17,436 bases of DNA from NCBI GenBank assembly GCA_964649895.1, contig CAZYRX010000044.1, positions 1 to 17,436 on the forward strand. The letters are read 5' to 3'. Position numbers and translations under genes: made by a program. This document shows positions 6,901 through 13,899 of this stretch, piece after piece; position 1 is the first letter of the stretch, and each line of letters opens with the position of its first letter. Under the pieces are notes generated by a model. That model had not been told where the DNA came from and made no database searches. It saw only the letters and a list, made by a program, of their open reading frames with translations. The stretch is from Halanaerobium sp964649895. GTDB lineage: Bacteria > Bacillota > Halanaerobiia > Halanaerobiales > Halanaerobiaceae.

Positions 6901-8097
6901 TTATAATCTTGCTTTAAGTAATTTTTTAATCTGTGCATTATCCAGCTGGACAGGATTGTTCTTATTGCCGCCCTTTTTAATAATTTTATCTAAATCATTT
7001 TCGCTAACTCCATACTCTCCCAGACGAGAAATATTTAATTTGGTAGTCCAATCTTCAAGAGTTTCGATTAATAGATCACAATAGTGTTCGATACTCTTAT
7101 TGTTGTTAATATCAATACTGCTTTTACCTGAGAGCACAGCACCAGCCTTAGCATACTTCTTTAAATAGAAATAATTATTCTCTTTTCTTAATAATTCAAT
7201 ATTCAACTTAACAGCCTCAGCCAATAAAGTACCACAGACTACACCATGAGGGATATCAAAATAGCCCCCAACAGCTGAAGCAAGTCCATGGACAATACCT
7301 AGACCAGCATTAGCAAGAGTAATTCCTGAGATTAAAGAGGCATAAGCCATACCTGCTCTTACTTGTGGGTTATCTCCTTTATCTGCAGCCGCAGGGATTA
7401 AGGACTCTCCTGCATATTTAAGAGCATTTAATGCTAATGAATCAGTCATAGGAGAAGCATTAGTAGATGTATAAGATCCTAATAATTGAGTAATTGCATC
7501 AAGTCCACTAGCTGCAGTTATACTTGCTGGACAAGAGATAGTTAGATTTGGATCTAAAAGTGCAATATTAGGAATAAAATTATCATGACGCAGGGATTTT
7601 TTGAAACCATCTTTTCCAACATTACTTAAGACAGCATTTTTTGTAGCTTCACTTCCTGTTCCTGAAGTTGTCGGAACAGCAATAAAAGGTACTTTGTTTC
7701 CTGGATGTTCTTTTCCCTCTCCCACCACTTCTAGATATTTCATCACAGAATCTGCTTGGGTTAACATTGCAGAGATAGCTTTACCAGTATCCATGACACT
7801 ACCACCGCCAATTGCTGTGACAGAATTTATGTTCTTTCCGCGATATTTTTCAGCAATTTCATCAATTAAATTAGGGGAAGGTTCTTCTGTTACCCTAACA
7901 GTAGAAAAGGAGATAGAATAATCTTTCAAACCTTCACTTAATTCATCAAAACGACCTGAATTATATAATGAAGAACCACCTGTAACAATTAAAGTTTTTT
8001 CTCCATAATTTGCTATAATTTCAGGTAGTTTTTGAAAACTGCCAGTCTCAAAGATTATTTTAGGTGTATTTGCAAAAGTAAAAGAATTATCTAGCAT
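6901..8097 (-). CDS. Iron-containing (group III) alcohol dehydrogenase family protein
   Basis: A 398-residue member of the PF00465 family, NAD(P)-dependent oxidoreductases acting on alcohols, diols or hydroxy acids. The nucleotide-binding motif GGGSVMDTGKA is at 97-107 and AVPTTSGTGSE at 140-150. Of the usual four metal ligands, Asp200, His270 and His284 are present, but the one four residues after the Asp is Gln204 (DAITQLL), not His. This marks a subgroup and may change metal use. The start at 8097 is chosen because an AAAGGAGG site lies about 8 bases upstream; an in-frame ATG at 8118 lies upstream of that site. It is transcribed away from the DASS transporter with its own promoter. The substrate is unknown; a link to the neighbouring organic-acid genes is inferred. 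Confidence 0.9.
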   Translation of the reverse strand: MLDNSFTFANTPKIIFETGSFQKLPEIIANYGEKTLIVTGGSSLYNSGRFDELSEGLKDYSISFSTVRVTEEPSPNLIDEIAEKYRGKNINSVTAIGGGSVMDTGKAISAMLTQADSVMKYLEVVGEGKEHPGNKVPFIAVPTTSGTGSEATKNAVLSNVGKDGFKKSLRHDNFIPNIALLDPNLTISCPASITAASGLDAITQLLGSYTSTNASPMTDSLALNALKYAGESLIPAAADKGDNPQVRAGMAYASLISGITLANAGLGIVHGLASAVGGYFDIPHGVVCGTLLAEAVKLNIELLRKENNYFYLKKYAKAGAVLSGKSSIDINNNKSIEHYCDLLIETLEDWTTKLNISRLGEYGVSENDLDKIIKKGGNKNNPVQLDNAQIKKLLKARL

Positions 8098-8133
8098 AAT
8101 TAAGCCTCCTTTAGACACTTATTAATTTATGTC

Positions 8134-8162
8134 AGAATATCATTTTTTAAGTTTGAATGCAA
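8134..8162 (-). promoter_or_regulatory. Sigma-A promoter of the alcohol dehydrogenase gene
   Basis: On the minus strand TTGCAT (8157-8162), a 17-base spacer and TATTCT (8134-8139), 37 bases from the start codon. It is divergent from the plus-strand promoter at 8229-8257; an AT-rich inverted repeat (AATATTT/AAATATT, 8204-8219) lies between them. Confidence 0.5.
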
Positions 8163-8228
8163 CTAGAAGAATTGCTGCCAGGCTAATCAGATATTTTAGA
8201 AAAAATATTTCAAAATATTATAAATCAT

Positions 8229-8257
8229 TTGTTTTTACTAAGCTAAAGTATTATAAT
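8229..8257 (+). promoter_or_regulatory. Sigma-A promoter upstream of the transporter
   Basis: TTGTTT (8229-8234), a 17-base spacer and a perfect TATAAT (8252-8257). Transcription would start near 8264, only about 9 bases before the hairpin at 8273-8302. Confidence 0.55.
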
Positions 8258-8272
8258 TATATTAGTAGTTCT

Positions 8273-8302
8273 AAAGCCTCTTCAGTTTTGAAGGGGCTTT
8301 TT
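8273..8302 (+). terminator. Terminator-like hairpin in the transporter leader (attenuator or 5' stabiliser)
   Basis: A 12-bp stem with one G-U pair: AAAGCCTCTTCA (8273-8284) / TGAAGGGGCTTT (8289-8300), a GTTT loop, and a run of five Ts (8298-8302). It has the form of a good rho-independent terminator on the plus strand. It lies between the promoter at 8229-8257 and the transporter start at 8339, with no real gene in front of it to end. Confidence 0.75.
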
Positions 8303-8338
8303 CTGGAAATATAGAATTATTAAGCAAAGGATGATATT

Positions 8339-9730
8339 ATGTTCAAAAATTTTAAATATATAATTTTAGCAATTGGTATAATAATATTCTTCTTACTTAT
8401 ATTTCTGCCATCAATGGAGGGATTGAGTGGAGAGGGCCAGCGTGCGCTTGCTGTTTTTGTTCTGATTCTTAGTTTTTGGATAACTCATATTTTTCCACTT
8501 GCTATTACTTCATTAGCCGCTATTGCCCTACTGCCTCTGCTTAATGTGATGAGCATAGAGCAGACATTTTCTTTATTTGGAAGCAGTGCTATCTTTTTTA
8601 TATTAGGAGCTTTGATCATAGCTGCTGGCATATATCAGACAAATCTTGGTTCACGTATCGGTTTTAAGATTATTACTTTTAGCGATCACAGTCCTGTTAA
8701 GCTGCTGGTCGGCATCTTATTTGCATCAGCTTTTCTATCATGTATTATGCCTGAGCACGCTGTAGCAGCAATGCTTTTTCCAATAGTTCTTGAGATAGCT
8801 GTAAGTCTTGATTTAAAACCACTTGAAAGCAATTACGGTAAAATGCTTTTTTTAACAATGGCCTGGGGAGCTGTAATTGGTGGAATCACTACCTATCTTG
8901 GAGGAGCAAGAAACTTGCTAGCTGTAGGACTTCTGGATAAACATTATGGGATGTCAATTGGATTTTTTGAATGGATTAAATACAGCTGGCCGATTTCTCT
9001 AGCTATGCTGCTGGTATTTGCATTTATAATTAAATTTTTTGTTAAAATAGACATTAAAGACACTTCCAAATCTCTGGAAAAAATTAAAAAGAGTCAGGTG
9101 AAAAAAGGTAAATTAAGCACTGCCGAAAAAAAACTTATATTCATTCTAGTAGTTGTGCTGTTCAGCTGGTTATTTTTGTCATCATTTATTCATATAGCAA
9201 TTACATCTATTTTAGGGGGAGTATTGATTGTTGCTTTTAGAGTTGTTACCTGGCAGGAAGTAGAAGAATATGTTAACTGGGGAGTTATTTTGATGTACGG
9301 TGGGGCGGTAGTTGTTGCTTCTTCACTAGTAGAAACAGGTGTCACAGCCTGGATGGCAGATACTATTTTCGCTCCCCTAGAACTGGCTCCATTTGTTTTT
9401 ATGGTTATCCTGGCAATTTTTACTTCTATAATGACTGAGGGAGTGAGTAATGTAGCTTCAGTAGCGGTAATTTTACCTTTTGCTTTTAGTGCTGCAGAAG
9501 CATATAATTTTAATCCTGTAATTGTAACTTTATCTGTTGCACTTTCTGGTGGTCTGGCTTTTCTGCTGCCGATGGGAACTCCACCAAATGCGATAGCTTT
9601 TTCTTCAGGTTATTTTAAGGTTGAAGATGCACTAAAATGGGGGGCTGTAATTAAAATAATAGGCTGGATTATCTATGTACTTGTTTTTAAATATTACTGG
9701 CCTCTGGTTGGACTTCAGCTTTTTAATTGA
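8339..9730 (+). CDS. DASS/SLC13-family carboxylate (divalent anion) transporter
   Basis: A 463-residue polytopic membrane protein with about 11-12 hydrophobic segments, in two halves split by a charged cytoplasmic loop (235-265). It belongs to the divalent anion:Na+ symporter family, which imports di- and tricarboxylates or sulfate. The second half keeps the family hairpin SNVASVAVILP (370-380) and the signature LPMGTPPNAIAF (410-421). The first half departs from it: where INDY-like proteins have SNT the sequence is PEH (138-140), and where they have GTPPN it has GGARN (188-192). The substrate is therefore probably not an ordinary C4-dicarboxylate. The ATG has AAGGA at 8327-8331. It lies upstream of the TIM-barrel and UPF0261 genes, suggesting that it brings in their pathway's substrate (inference). 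Confidence 0.9.
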   Translation: MFKNFKYIILAIGIIIFFLLIFLPSMEGLSGEGQRALAVFVLILSFWITHIFPLAITSLAAIALLPLLNVMSIEQTFSLFGSSAIFFILGALIIAAGIYQTNLGSRIGFKIITFSDHSPVKLLVGILFASAFLSCIMPEHAVAAMLFPIVLEIAVSLDLKPLESNYGKMLFLTMAWGAVIGGITTYLGGARNLLAVGLLDKHYGMSIGFFEWIKYSWPISLAMLLVFAFIIKFFVKIDIKDTSKSLEKIKKSQVKKGKLSTAEKKLIFILVVVLFSWLFLSSFIHIAITSILGGVLIVAFRVVTWQEVEEYVNWGVILMYGGAVVVASSLVETGVTAWMADTIFAPLELAPFVFMVILAIFTSIMTEGVSNVASVAVILPFAFSAAEAYNFNPVIVTLSVALSGGLAFLLPMGTPPNAIAFSSGYFKVEDALKWGAVIKIIGWIIYVLVFKYYWPLVGLQLFN

Positions 9731-9830
9731 TTTTTTTACTTCTGTAGTTTAAAATAAACTAAGAAACAAATTATTTCGATAATAATATAGATGTAAATTA
9801 TAGTAATAGAATACATAATATCACAAGAGA

Positions 9831-9854
9831 TAGAGATATTCACAACAATCTCTA
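9831..9854. repeat. Small AT-rich inverted repeat after the transporter gene
   Basis: TAGAGAT (9831-9837) / ATCTCTA (9848-9854) with a 10-base loop, in a 180-base intergenic stretch that shows no gene. It could be a weak terminator or an operator for the next gene. A second small hairpin TAGTTTA/TAAACTA is at 9745-9761. Confidence 0.35.
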
Positions 9855-9911
9855 TTTAAGTAGAAATATAATACTAGCTATTTAAATTAGAGCTGAAAAT
9901 GGAGGTAAATG

Positions 9912-10496
9912 ATGAAAAAATATCTGTTAGTTTTATTTAGCTATGCTGGATTAGAAAATTTGAATAGTTTTCTTTTAAATAAATTGAACAGTGGAGATAG
10001 ATTATTTGTCAGAGCTGTTATGCTTAAAGGTGTACCAAAACTTTTTTCTCACTTAACCTCAGAAGTTGGTTTTTTAGGTGATAAGGTTGCAAGTGATGTA
10101 GAAGATTCAGTTGTTGATATATATTATGATAATGCTAAAGATTATCTTAAAGAGATAGAAGAAAAAGCTGTGGCTAATAGTATTGAGATAGATAAAGATT
10201 TAATTGAAAATCATCAAATAGATAAATTGAAGTCTGTGATACGTGAATCAGATTTCGATGCAGTTGTAATTAATTTTTCTAATAATGAATTTGTTTCAGA
10301 TCAAGTGAAAGAAAAAGAAATAAAAAATTGGTTAAATACTATCGAAAAAGATAAATATATTTTNNNNNNNNNNNNNNNNNNNNNNNNNNNNNNNNNNNNN
10401 NNNNNNNNNNNNNNNNNNNNNNNNNNNNNNNNNNNNNNNNNNNNNNNNNNNNNNNNNNNNNNNTTAGAAGAACTAATCTTTATTAAATATTTTTAA
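9912..10496 (+). CDS. Hypothetical protein, possibly universal-stress-like, interrupted by an assembly gap
   Basis: The visible N-terminal part (about 150 residues) begins with the strand MKKYLLVLFSY. Helical segments follow, then IRESDFDAVVINFSNNEF. This pattern of alternating strands and helices resembles a UspA-type Rossmann-like domain, but no clear nucleotide-binding motif (G-x2-G-x9-G-S/T) is seen, so the family is a guess. Of two adjacent ATGs (9909, 9912) the second is better spaced from GGAGG (9901-9905). The frame enters 100 Ns at 10364. The end given (TAA at 10494-10496) holds only if the true gap is a multiple of three, which is unknown. It lies directly upstream of the sigma-54 activator gene and is probably in its operon. 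Confidence 0.5.
   Translation: MKKYLLVLFSYAGLENLNSFLLNKLNSGDRLFVRAVMLKGVPKLFSHLTSEVGFLGDKVASDVEDSVVDIYYDNAKDYLKEIEEKAVANSIEIDKDLIENHQIDKLKSVIRESDFDAVVINFSNNEFVSDQVKEKEIKNWLNTIEKDKYIXXXXXXXXXXXXXXXXXXXXXXXXXXXXXXXXXXLEELIFIKYF
10364..10463. other. Assembly gap (100 N)
   Basis: Exactly 100 Ns, the customary placeholder for a scaffold gap of unknown size. It falls inside the hypothetical gene at 9912, so the end of that gene, and possibly other sequence, is missing. Confidence 0.98.
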
Positions 10497-10518
10497 TATT
10501 GATAAGGAGCAGTGAAAT

Positions 10519-12330
10519 ATGGATATCAAGTCAAGGATTGAGAAAAGTATTAGAGAAAATAGTCCAGTAATAGGAGTAGCGGTTGGAAGCGGTTTATCGG
10601 CAAAACAGGTTGCAGAAGGTGGGGCTGATTTTATACTCGCACTTAGTGCAGGTCAGTTCAGAAATTCAGGTGTATCGTCAATGGGATGTATGCTCCCTTT
10701 CGGCAACAGCAATGATATGAATCTTGATTTTGCTGCAAAAGAAATTTTGCCGAGGGTTAAAAATAACCCGGTTATTTTTGGTGCTTTTGCCTCAGATATT
10801 ACTAAAACTGATGAATCTCTGCTTGCCGAGATAGTTGAAGCAGGTTTTGTTGGAGTTAATAATTTTCCTACAGTGGGATTGATTGACGGACAGTACAGGA
10901 AAGCCTTAGAGGCGAACCAGCTTGGATTTGATAGAGAAGTTGAATTTATGGCAAAAGCAGCAGAGAGAGGTTTATTCACAATAGCTTTTGTTTTTAATGA
11001 AGAACAGGCGAGAGCTATGGCAGAGGTAGATGTTGATATCATCTGTGCACATCTGGGCTGGACTTCTGGTGGAGAAAAGGGTATTAAAAACAGAGAGAAT
11101 ATAAGTGAAAATATTGATCTGGTGCAGAAGATATTTTCTGCTGCCGAAGAAGTTAATCCTAAAATATTACACATGATTTATGGTGGTGGTAATATCAAAG
11201 ATCCTGCAAAGGTCAGTGAATTTTACAAAGCCACAGATACATTAGGCTATATAGGTGGCTCAACTTTTGAACGAATTCCAGTTGAGATCAGCATCAAAGA
11301 TACGGTCAGTAGTTTCAAAAATTATTATAAGCTGCAGGAAGAAAATGCAAAATTAAAAGAAGAGCTGCTTAAGAAAAAAAGTTTTGATACTATTGTTGGG
11401 CACAGTAAAATTATGCAGGAGATGTATGATTTAATCGATAAGGTGGCAAATAAAAATGTTAATGTTTTGGTTGCTGGTGAAAGTGGAACAGGTAAGGAGC
11501 TGGTGACCAGGGCACTTCACTACAGCAGCCAGCGTTCAGAGAAGGCTTTTGTCAAAATAAACTGTGCTACAATTCCTGAAAATCTTCTTGAAAGTGAATT
11601 ATTTGGACATGAAAAAGGTTCATTTACTGGAGCAGATAAACAGAGAATAGGAAAGTTTGAACTGGCAGATGGAGGCACATTGTTTTTGGATGAGGTTGGT
11701 GAAATAGATATTAATCTGCAGGCAAAACTCTTAAGAGTACTTCAGGAAGAGGAGTTTGAACGGGTCGGCAGCAATAAAACCATCAAGGTAGATGTTCGCA
11801 TCATTTCTGCAACAAATATTGACCTCAGGCAGGCAGTAGCAGAAGGTAAATTTCGGGAGGATCTATTTTATCGGCTGAATGTGGTTTCGATTAACACACC
11901 TCCACTTAGAAAACACAAAGAAGATATTCCCTTATTGGTCAATAGTTTCATTGATCAGATAAAGGATAAATTTTCGATTGATATTTTAAAAATTGAATCA
12001 GCTGTTTTCGATATTTTGATGGAATATAACTGGCCTGGTAATGTACGGGAACTTAAAAATACTATTGAGAGAGCTGCAATATTAGCAGAAGATAACGTGA
12101 TTCGCGTAGAAAACCTGCCGCAGAATTTTCAAAGTTATTCAGATAAAATCGAGGAAGAGGCAGCTAAGAATATTCCGGAAAATTTAGCTAAACATTTAGC
12201 AATCTATGAAAAACAGATAATTATTAACGCTCTTGAGGATAATAGCTGGAATAAAACTCAGACAGCAGATTTTTTAGATATAAGTAGAAAGACCCTCTAT
12301 AATAAGATGAAAAAATTTAATATAATATAA
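10519..12330 (+). CDS. Sigma-54-dependent activator with PEP-hydrolase-like TIM-barrel sensor
   Basis: A 603-residue, three-part regulator. Residues 1-265 form a TIM-barrel domain of the PEP-hydrolase-like family (PF09370), clearly homologous to the protein encoded at 13900-14730; both share NFPTVGLIDG (115-124). A short coiled-coil linker (about 266-288) leads to an AAA+ sigma-54 interaction domain. This has Walker A GESGTGKE (320-327), the sigma-54 contact loop GSFTGA (367-372, Ser for the usual Ala), Walker B GGTLFLDEV (385-393) and WPGNVREL (505-512). A Fis-type helix-turn-helix ends the protein (about 563-600, TQTADFLDISRKTLYNKM). It is expected to bind upstream sites, hydrolyse ATP and open RpoN promoters when the barrel binds its ligand. 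AAGGAG lies at 10504-10509. The likely target is the operon starting at 12610. Confidence 0.93.
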   Translation: MDIKSRIEKSIRENSPVIGVAVGSGLSAKQVAEGGADFILALSAGQFRNSGVSSMGCMLPFGNSNDMNLDFAAKEILPRVKNNPVIFGAFASDITKTDESLLAEIVEAGFVGVNNFPTVGLIDGQYRKALEANQLGFDREVEFMAKAAERGLFTIAFVFNEEQARAMAEVDVDIICAHLGWTSGGEKGIKNRENISENIDLVQKIFSAAEEVNPKILHMIYGGGNIKDPAKVSEFYKATDTLGYIGGSTFERIPVEISIKDTVSSFKNYYKLQEENAKLKEELLKKKSFDTIVGHSKIMQEMYDLIDKVANKNVNVLVAGESGTGKELVTRALHYSSQRSEKAFVKINCATIPENLLESELFGHEKGSFTGADKQRIGKFELADGGTLFLDEVGEIDINLQAKLLRVLQEEEFERVGSNKTIKVDVRIISATNIDLRQAVAEGKFREDLFYRLNVVSINTPPLRKHKEDIPLLVNSFIDQIKDKFSIDILKIESAVFDILMEYNWPGNVRELKNTIERAAILAEDNVIRVENLPQNFQSYSDKIEEEAAKNIPENLAKHLAIYEKQIIINALEDNSWNKTQTADFLDISRKTLYNKMKKFNII

Positions 12331-12331
12331 C

Positions 12332-12351
12332 TGTGTAATTATTTACTCACA
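12332..12351. repeat. Imperfect TGTG/CACA element
   Basis: TGTG-N12-CACA, followed by AAAATGAT, immediately after the activator's stop codon. It resembles the stronger dyad at 12379-12408, whose centre is 52 bases (about five helical turns) away. Possible tandem protein-binding sites. Confidence 0.35.
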
Positions 12352-12378
12352 AAATGATTTAAAATATTATTATCACTA

Positions 12379-12408
12379 ATCTTTTGTGCAAGTAATTACA
12401 CAAAAGAT
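12379..12408. repeat. Perfect 10-bp inverted repeat (operator or weak terminator)
   Basis: ATCTTTTGTG (12379-12388) / CACAAAAGAT (12399-12408) with a 10-base centre. It could end the activator transcript (a T-rich stretch starts about 10 bases on) or bind a regulator. The spacing does not match a Rex or CRP consensus. Confidence 0.5.
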
Positions 12409-12431
12409 AATTATTCAGTTTTTGTTTTAGC

Positions 12432-12463
12432 AAAGCTAATTTTGAGAGATCTAAATTAGCTTT
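12432..12463. promoter_or_regulatory. Dyad 1, candidate upstream activator site (GCTAATT half-sites)
   Basis: A perfect 11-bp inverted repeat AAAGCTAATTT (12432-12442) / AAATTAGCTTT (12453-12463) around TGAGAGATCT. Its centre is about 127 bases before the predicted RpoN start of transcription, a usual enhancer distance. As RNA it could also act as a weak terminator, since TTTT ends it. Confidence 0.5.
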
Positions 12464-12493
12464 TGAAGCAGGTAAAATCGGTAATAAACTGCG

Positions 12494-12523
12494 GCTAATT
12501 ATCTAAAAATACAGAAAATTAGC
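12494..12523. promoter_or_regulatory. Dyad 2, candidate upstream activator site (GCTAATT half-sites)
   Basis: GCTAATT (12494-12500) / AATTAGC (12517-12523) repeats the half-site of dyad 1, with centres 61 bases apart (near six helical turns). The spacing within this dyad is 4 bases longer than in dyad 1. No terminator-like T-run follows, which favours a DNA-binding role. Confidence 0.45.
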
Positions 12524-12548
12524 TATTTTGGCAGTGGAATCTTGTTTT

Positions 12549-12564
12549 TGGTATGATTAATGCA
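12549..12564 (+). promoter_or_regulatory. Sigma-54 (-24/-12) promoter of the UPF0261/TIM-barrel operon
   Basis: TGGTATG-ATTA-ATGCA matches the RpoN consensus TGGCACG-N4-TTGCW at 9 of 12 positions. The essential GG (12550-12551) and GC (12562-12563) are exactly 10 bases apart. The predicted start is near 12575, 35 bases before the start codon. It lies immediately downstream of an RpoN activator gene. Confidence 0.65.
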
Positions 12565-12609
12565 TTTAATATAGGTTGAGAAGATCAGACTTTTGAAGGG
12601 GGGATTTTT

Positions 12610-13824
12610 TTGAGTAAAGTAGCTATTGTCGGTACTCTGGACACTAAAGGAGAAGAGTTTAAATATGTTAAAGACATAATTGAAGGTGAAGGCTTAGAAA
12701 CAATCGTCATTGATGCCGGTGTAATGGGTGAGCCATTTTTTAGACCAGATGTTGAGCGGAGTGTAGTTGCAGAAGCGGTTGGAGAATCAATAAAAAAACT
12801 GATTGAAGCTGCTGATCGCGGGCATTCTATGGAAGTTATGTCTGAAGGTGCAGCGGTTGTTGTTGAGGAACTTTTTGAAGAAGGAGAAGTAGCTGGAATA
12901 ATTAGTCTCGGCGGTTCTGCAGGAACTACAATTGGAACAACTGCAATGAAAAGACTGCCTGTGGGCATTCCAAAAGTAATGGTTTCTACTCTCGCCTCAG
13001 GTGATACCCGGCCTTATGTTGGTACAAAAGATATTACAATGATGTATTCAGTTGTTGATATTCTGGGAGTTAACAGCCTATCTTCAAATATTTTGGCAAA
13101 TGCAGCTTTTGCAGTAGCTGGGATGGTCAAAGGTAAAAAACCGGAACCAAAGGAGAAAAGACCACTTATCGCTGCAACTATGTTTGGAGTTACAACTCCT
13201 TGTGTGGAAAAAGCGAGAGAATATCTCGAAGAAAATGGTTATGAAGTTTTGGTATTCCATGCAACAGGTACTGGTGGAAGAGCCATGGAGAATCTGGTTA
13301 AAGAAGGTTTTATCACAGGAGTACTTGATTTAACAACAACCGAACTTTGTGATGAATTAGTTGGCGGAGTATTATCAGCTGGTCCAGATCGACTTGAAGC
13401 AGCAGGGAAAAAAGGTGTACCTCAGGTTGTTTCTACAGGTGCGCTTGATATGGTTAATTTTGGCCCAATGGATTCTGTTCCAGAACAGTTTAAAGATAGA
13501 AATTTATATAAGCACAATCCTACTGTAACACTAATGAGAACAAATGTTGAAGAAAATAGAAAATTAGCAGAGATTATAGCTAAAAAATTGAATATGGCTG
13601 AGGGGAAAACTACTCTTTTCTTACCTCTCAAAGGAGTTTCGATGATTGATGCAGAGGGTCAGCCTTTTTATGGAGCAGAAGAAGATAAGGTTCTTTTCGA
13701 TACTTTGAGAGAAAATATTGATCAAGATAAAGTTGAATTGATAGAAAAAGATATGCATATTAATGATGAAGAATATGCTGTAGCTATTGCTAAAAAACTG
13801 ATTGAATTAATTGAAAATGATTAA
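12610..13824 (+). CDS. UPF0261 / Tm-1-like ATP-binding domain protein
   Basis: A 404-residue UPF0261 (PF06792) protein, the family that forms the N-terminal half of plant Tm-1. The family start is recognisable: MSKVAIVGTLDTKGEE (1-16). SLGGSAGTTIGT (99-110) and GDTRPYVGTKDI (131-142) are glycine-rich loops of the nucleotide-binding region. FHATGTGGRAME (216-227) belongs to the second domain. The start codon is TTG at 12610, supported by an AAGGGGGG site 6 bases upstream and the conserved N-terminus. The biochemical function of bacterial members is not established. It is first in an operon with the TIM-barrel gene 75 bases downstream, and sits behind a sigma-54 promoter. Expression is probably inducible through the activator at 10519. 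Confidence 0.9.
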   Translation: MSKVAIVGTLDTKGEEFKYVKDIIEGEGLETIVIDAGVMGEPFFRPDVERSVVAEAVGESIKKLIEAADRGHSMEVMSEGAAVVVEELFEEGEVAGIISLGGSAGTTIGTTAMKRLPVGIPKVMVSTLASGDTRPYVGTKDITMMYSVVDILGVNSLSSNILANAAFAVAGMVKGKKPEPKEKRPLIAATMFGVTTPCVEKAREYLEENGYEVLVFHATGTGGRAMENLVKEGFITGVLDLTTTELCDELVGGVLSAGPDRLEAAGKKGVPQVVSTGALDMVNFGPMDSVPEQFKDRNLYKHNPTVTLMRTNVEENRKLAEIIAKKLNMAEGKTTLFLPLKGVSMIDAEGQPFYGAEEDKVLFDTLRENIDQDKVELIEKDMHINDEEYAVAIAKKLIELIEND

Positions 13825-13850
13825 AGTTATTTAAATTAAAGTTATTTAAA
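13821..13850 (+). repeat. Tandem duplication of 15 bp after the UPF0261 gene
   Basis: TTAAAGTTATTTAAA occurs twice, head to tail (13821-13835 and 13836-13850). The first copy contains the TAA stop of the upstream gene. It looks like a recent slippage or duplication in the spacer between two co-transcribed genes. Confidence 0.85.
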
Positions 13851-13899
13851 TAGTGTAGTTTTAAAAATTATTAATTAAATTTCGGGGAGGAATAAATTT

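Noticed and set aside
8129..8314. Small plus-strand open frame in the adh-transporter intergenic region
   Set aside because: No ribosome binding site, runs through the promoter and the terminator hairpin, composition like AT-rich noncoding DNA.
10653..11174. Minus-strand open frame of 173 codons inside the activator gene
   Set aside because: Antisense to the conserved TIM-barrel domain, with no recognisable motif or ribosome binding site.
12379..12408. The TTTTGTG/CACAAAA dyad as a Rex or CRP/FNR site
   Set aside because: The centre is 10 bases between TGTG and CACA; Rex has 8 between TTGTG and CACAA, and CRP sites have TGTGA-N6-TCACA. Neither fits.
12529..12545. A second possible -24/-12 element (TGGCAG...TTG)
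   Set aside because: The GG-to-G distance is two bases too long (14 instead of 12) and no GC is at the -12 place; RpoN spacing is strict.
12585..12968. Minus-strand open frame within the UPF0261 gene
   Set aside because: Low-complexity Ser/Thr/Pro-rich translation, antisense to a well-conserved gene, no ribosome binding site; a shadow frame.
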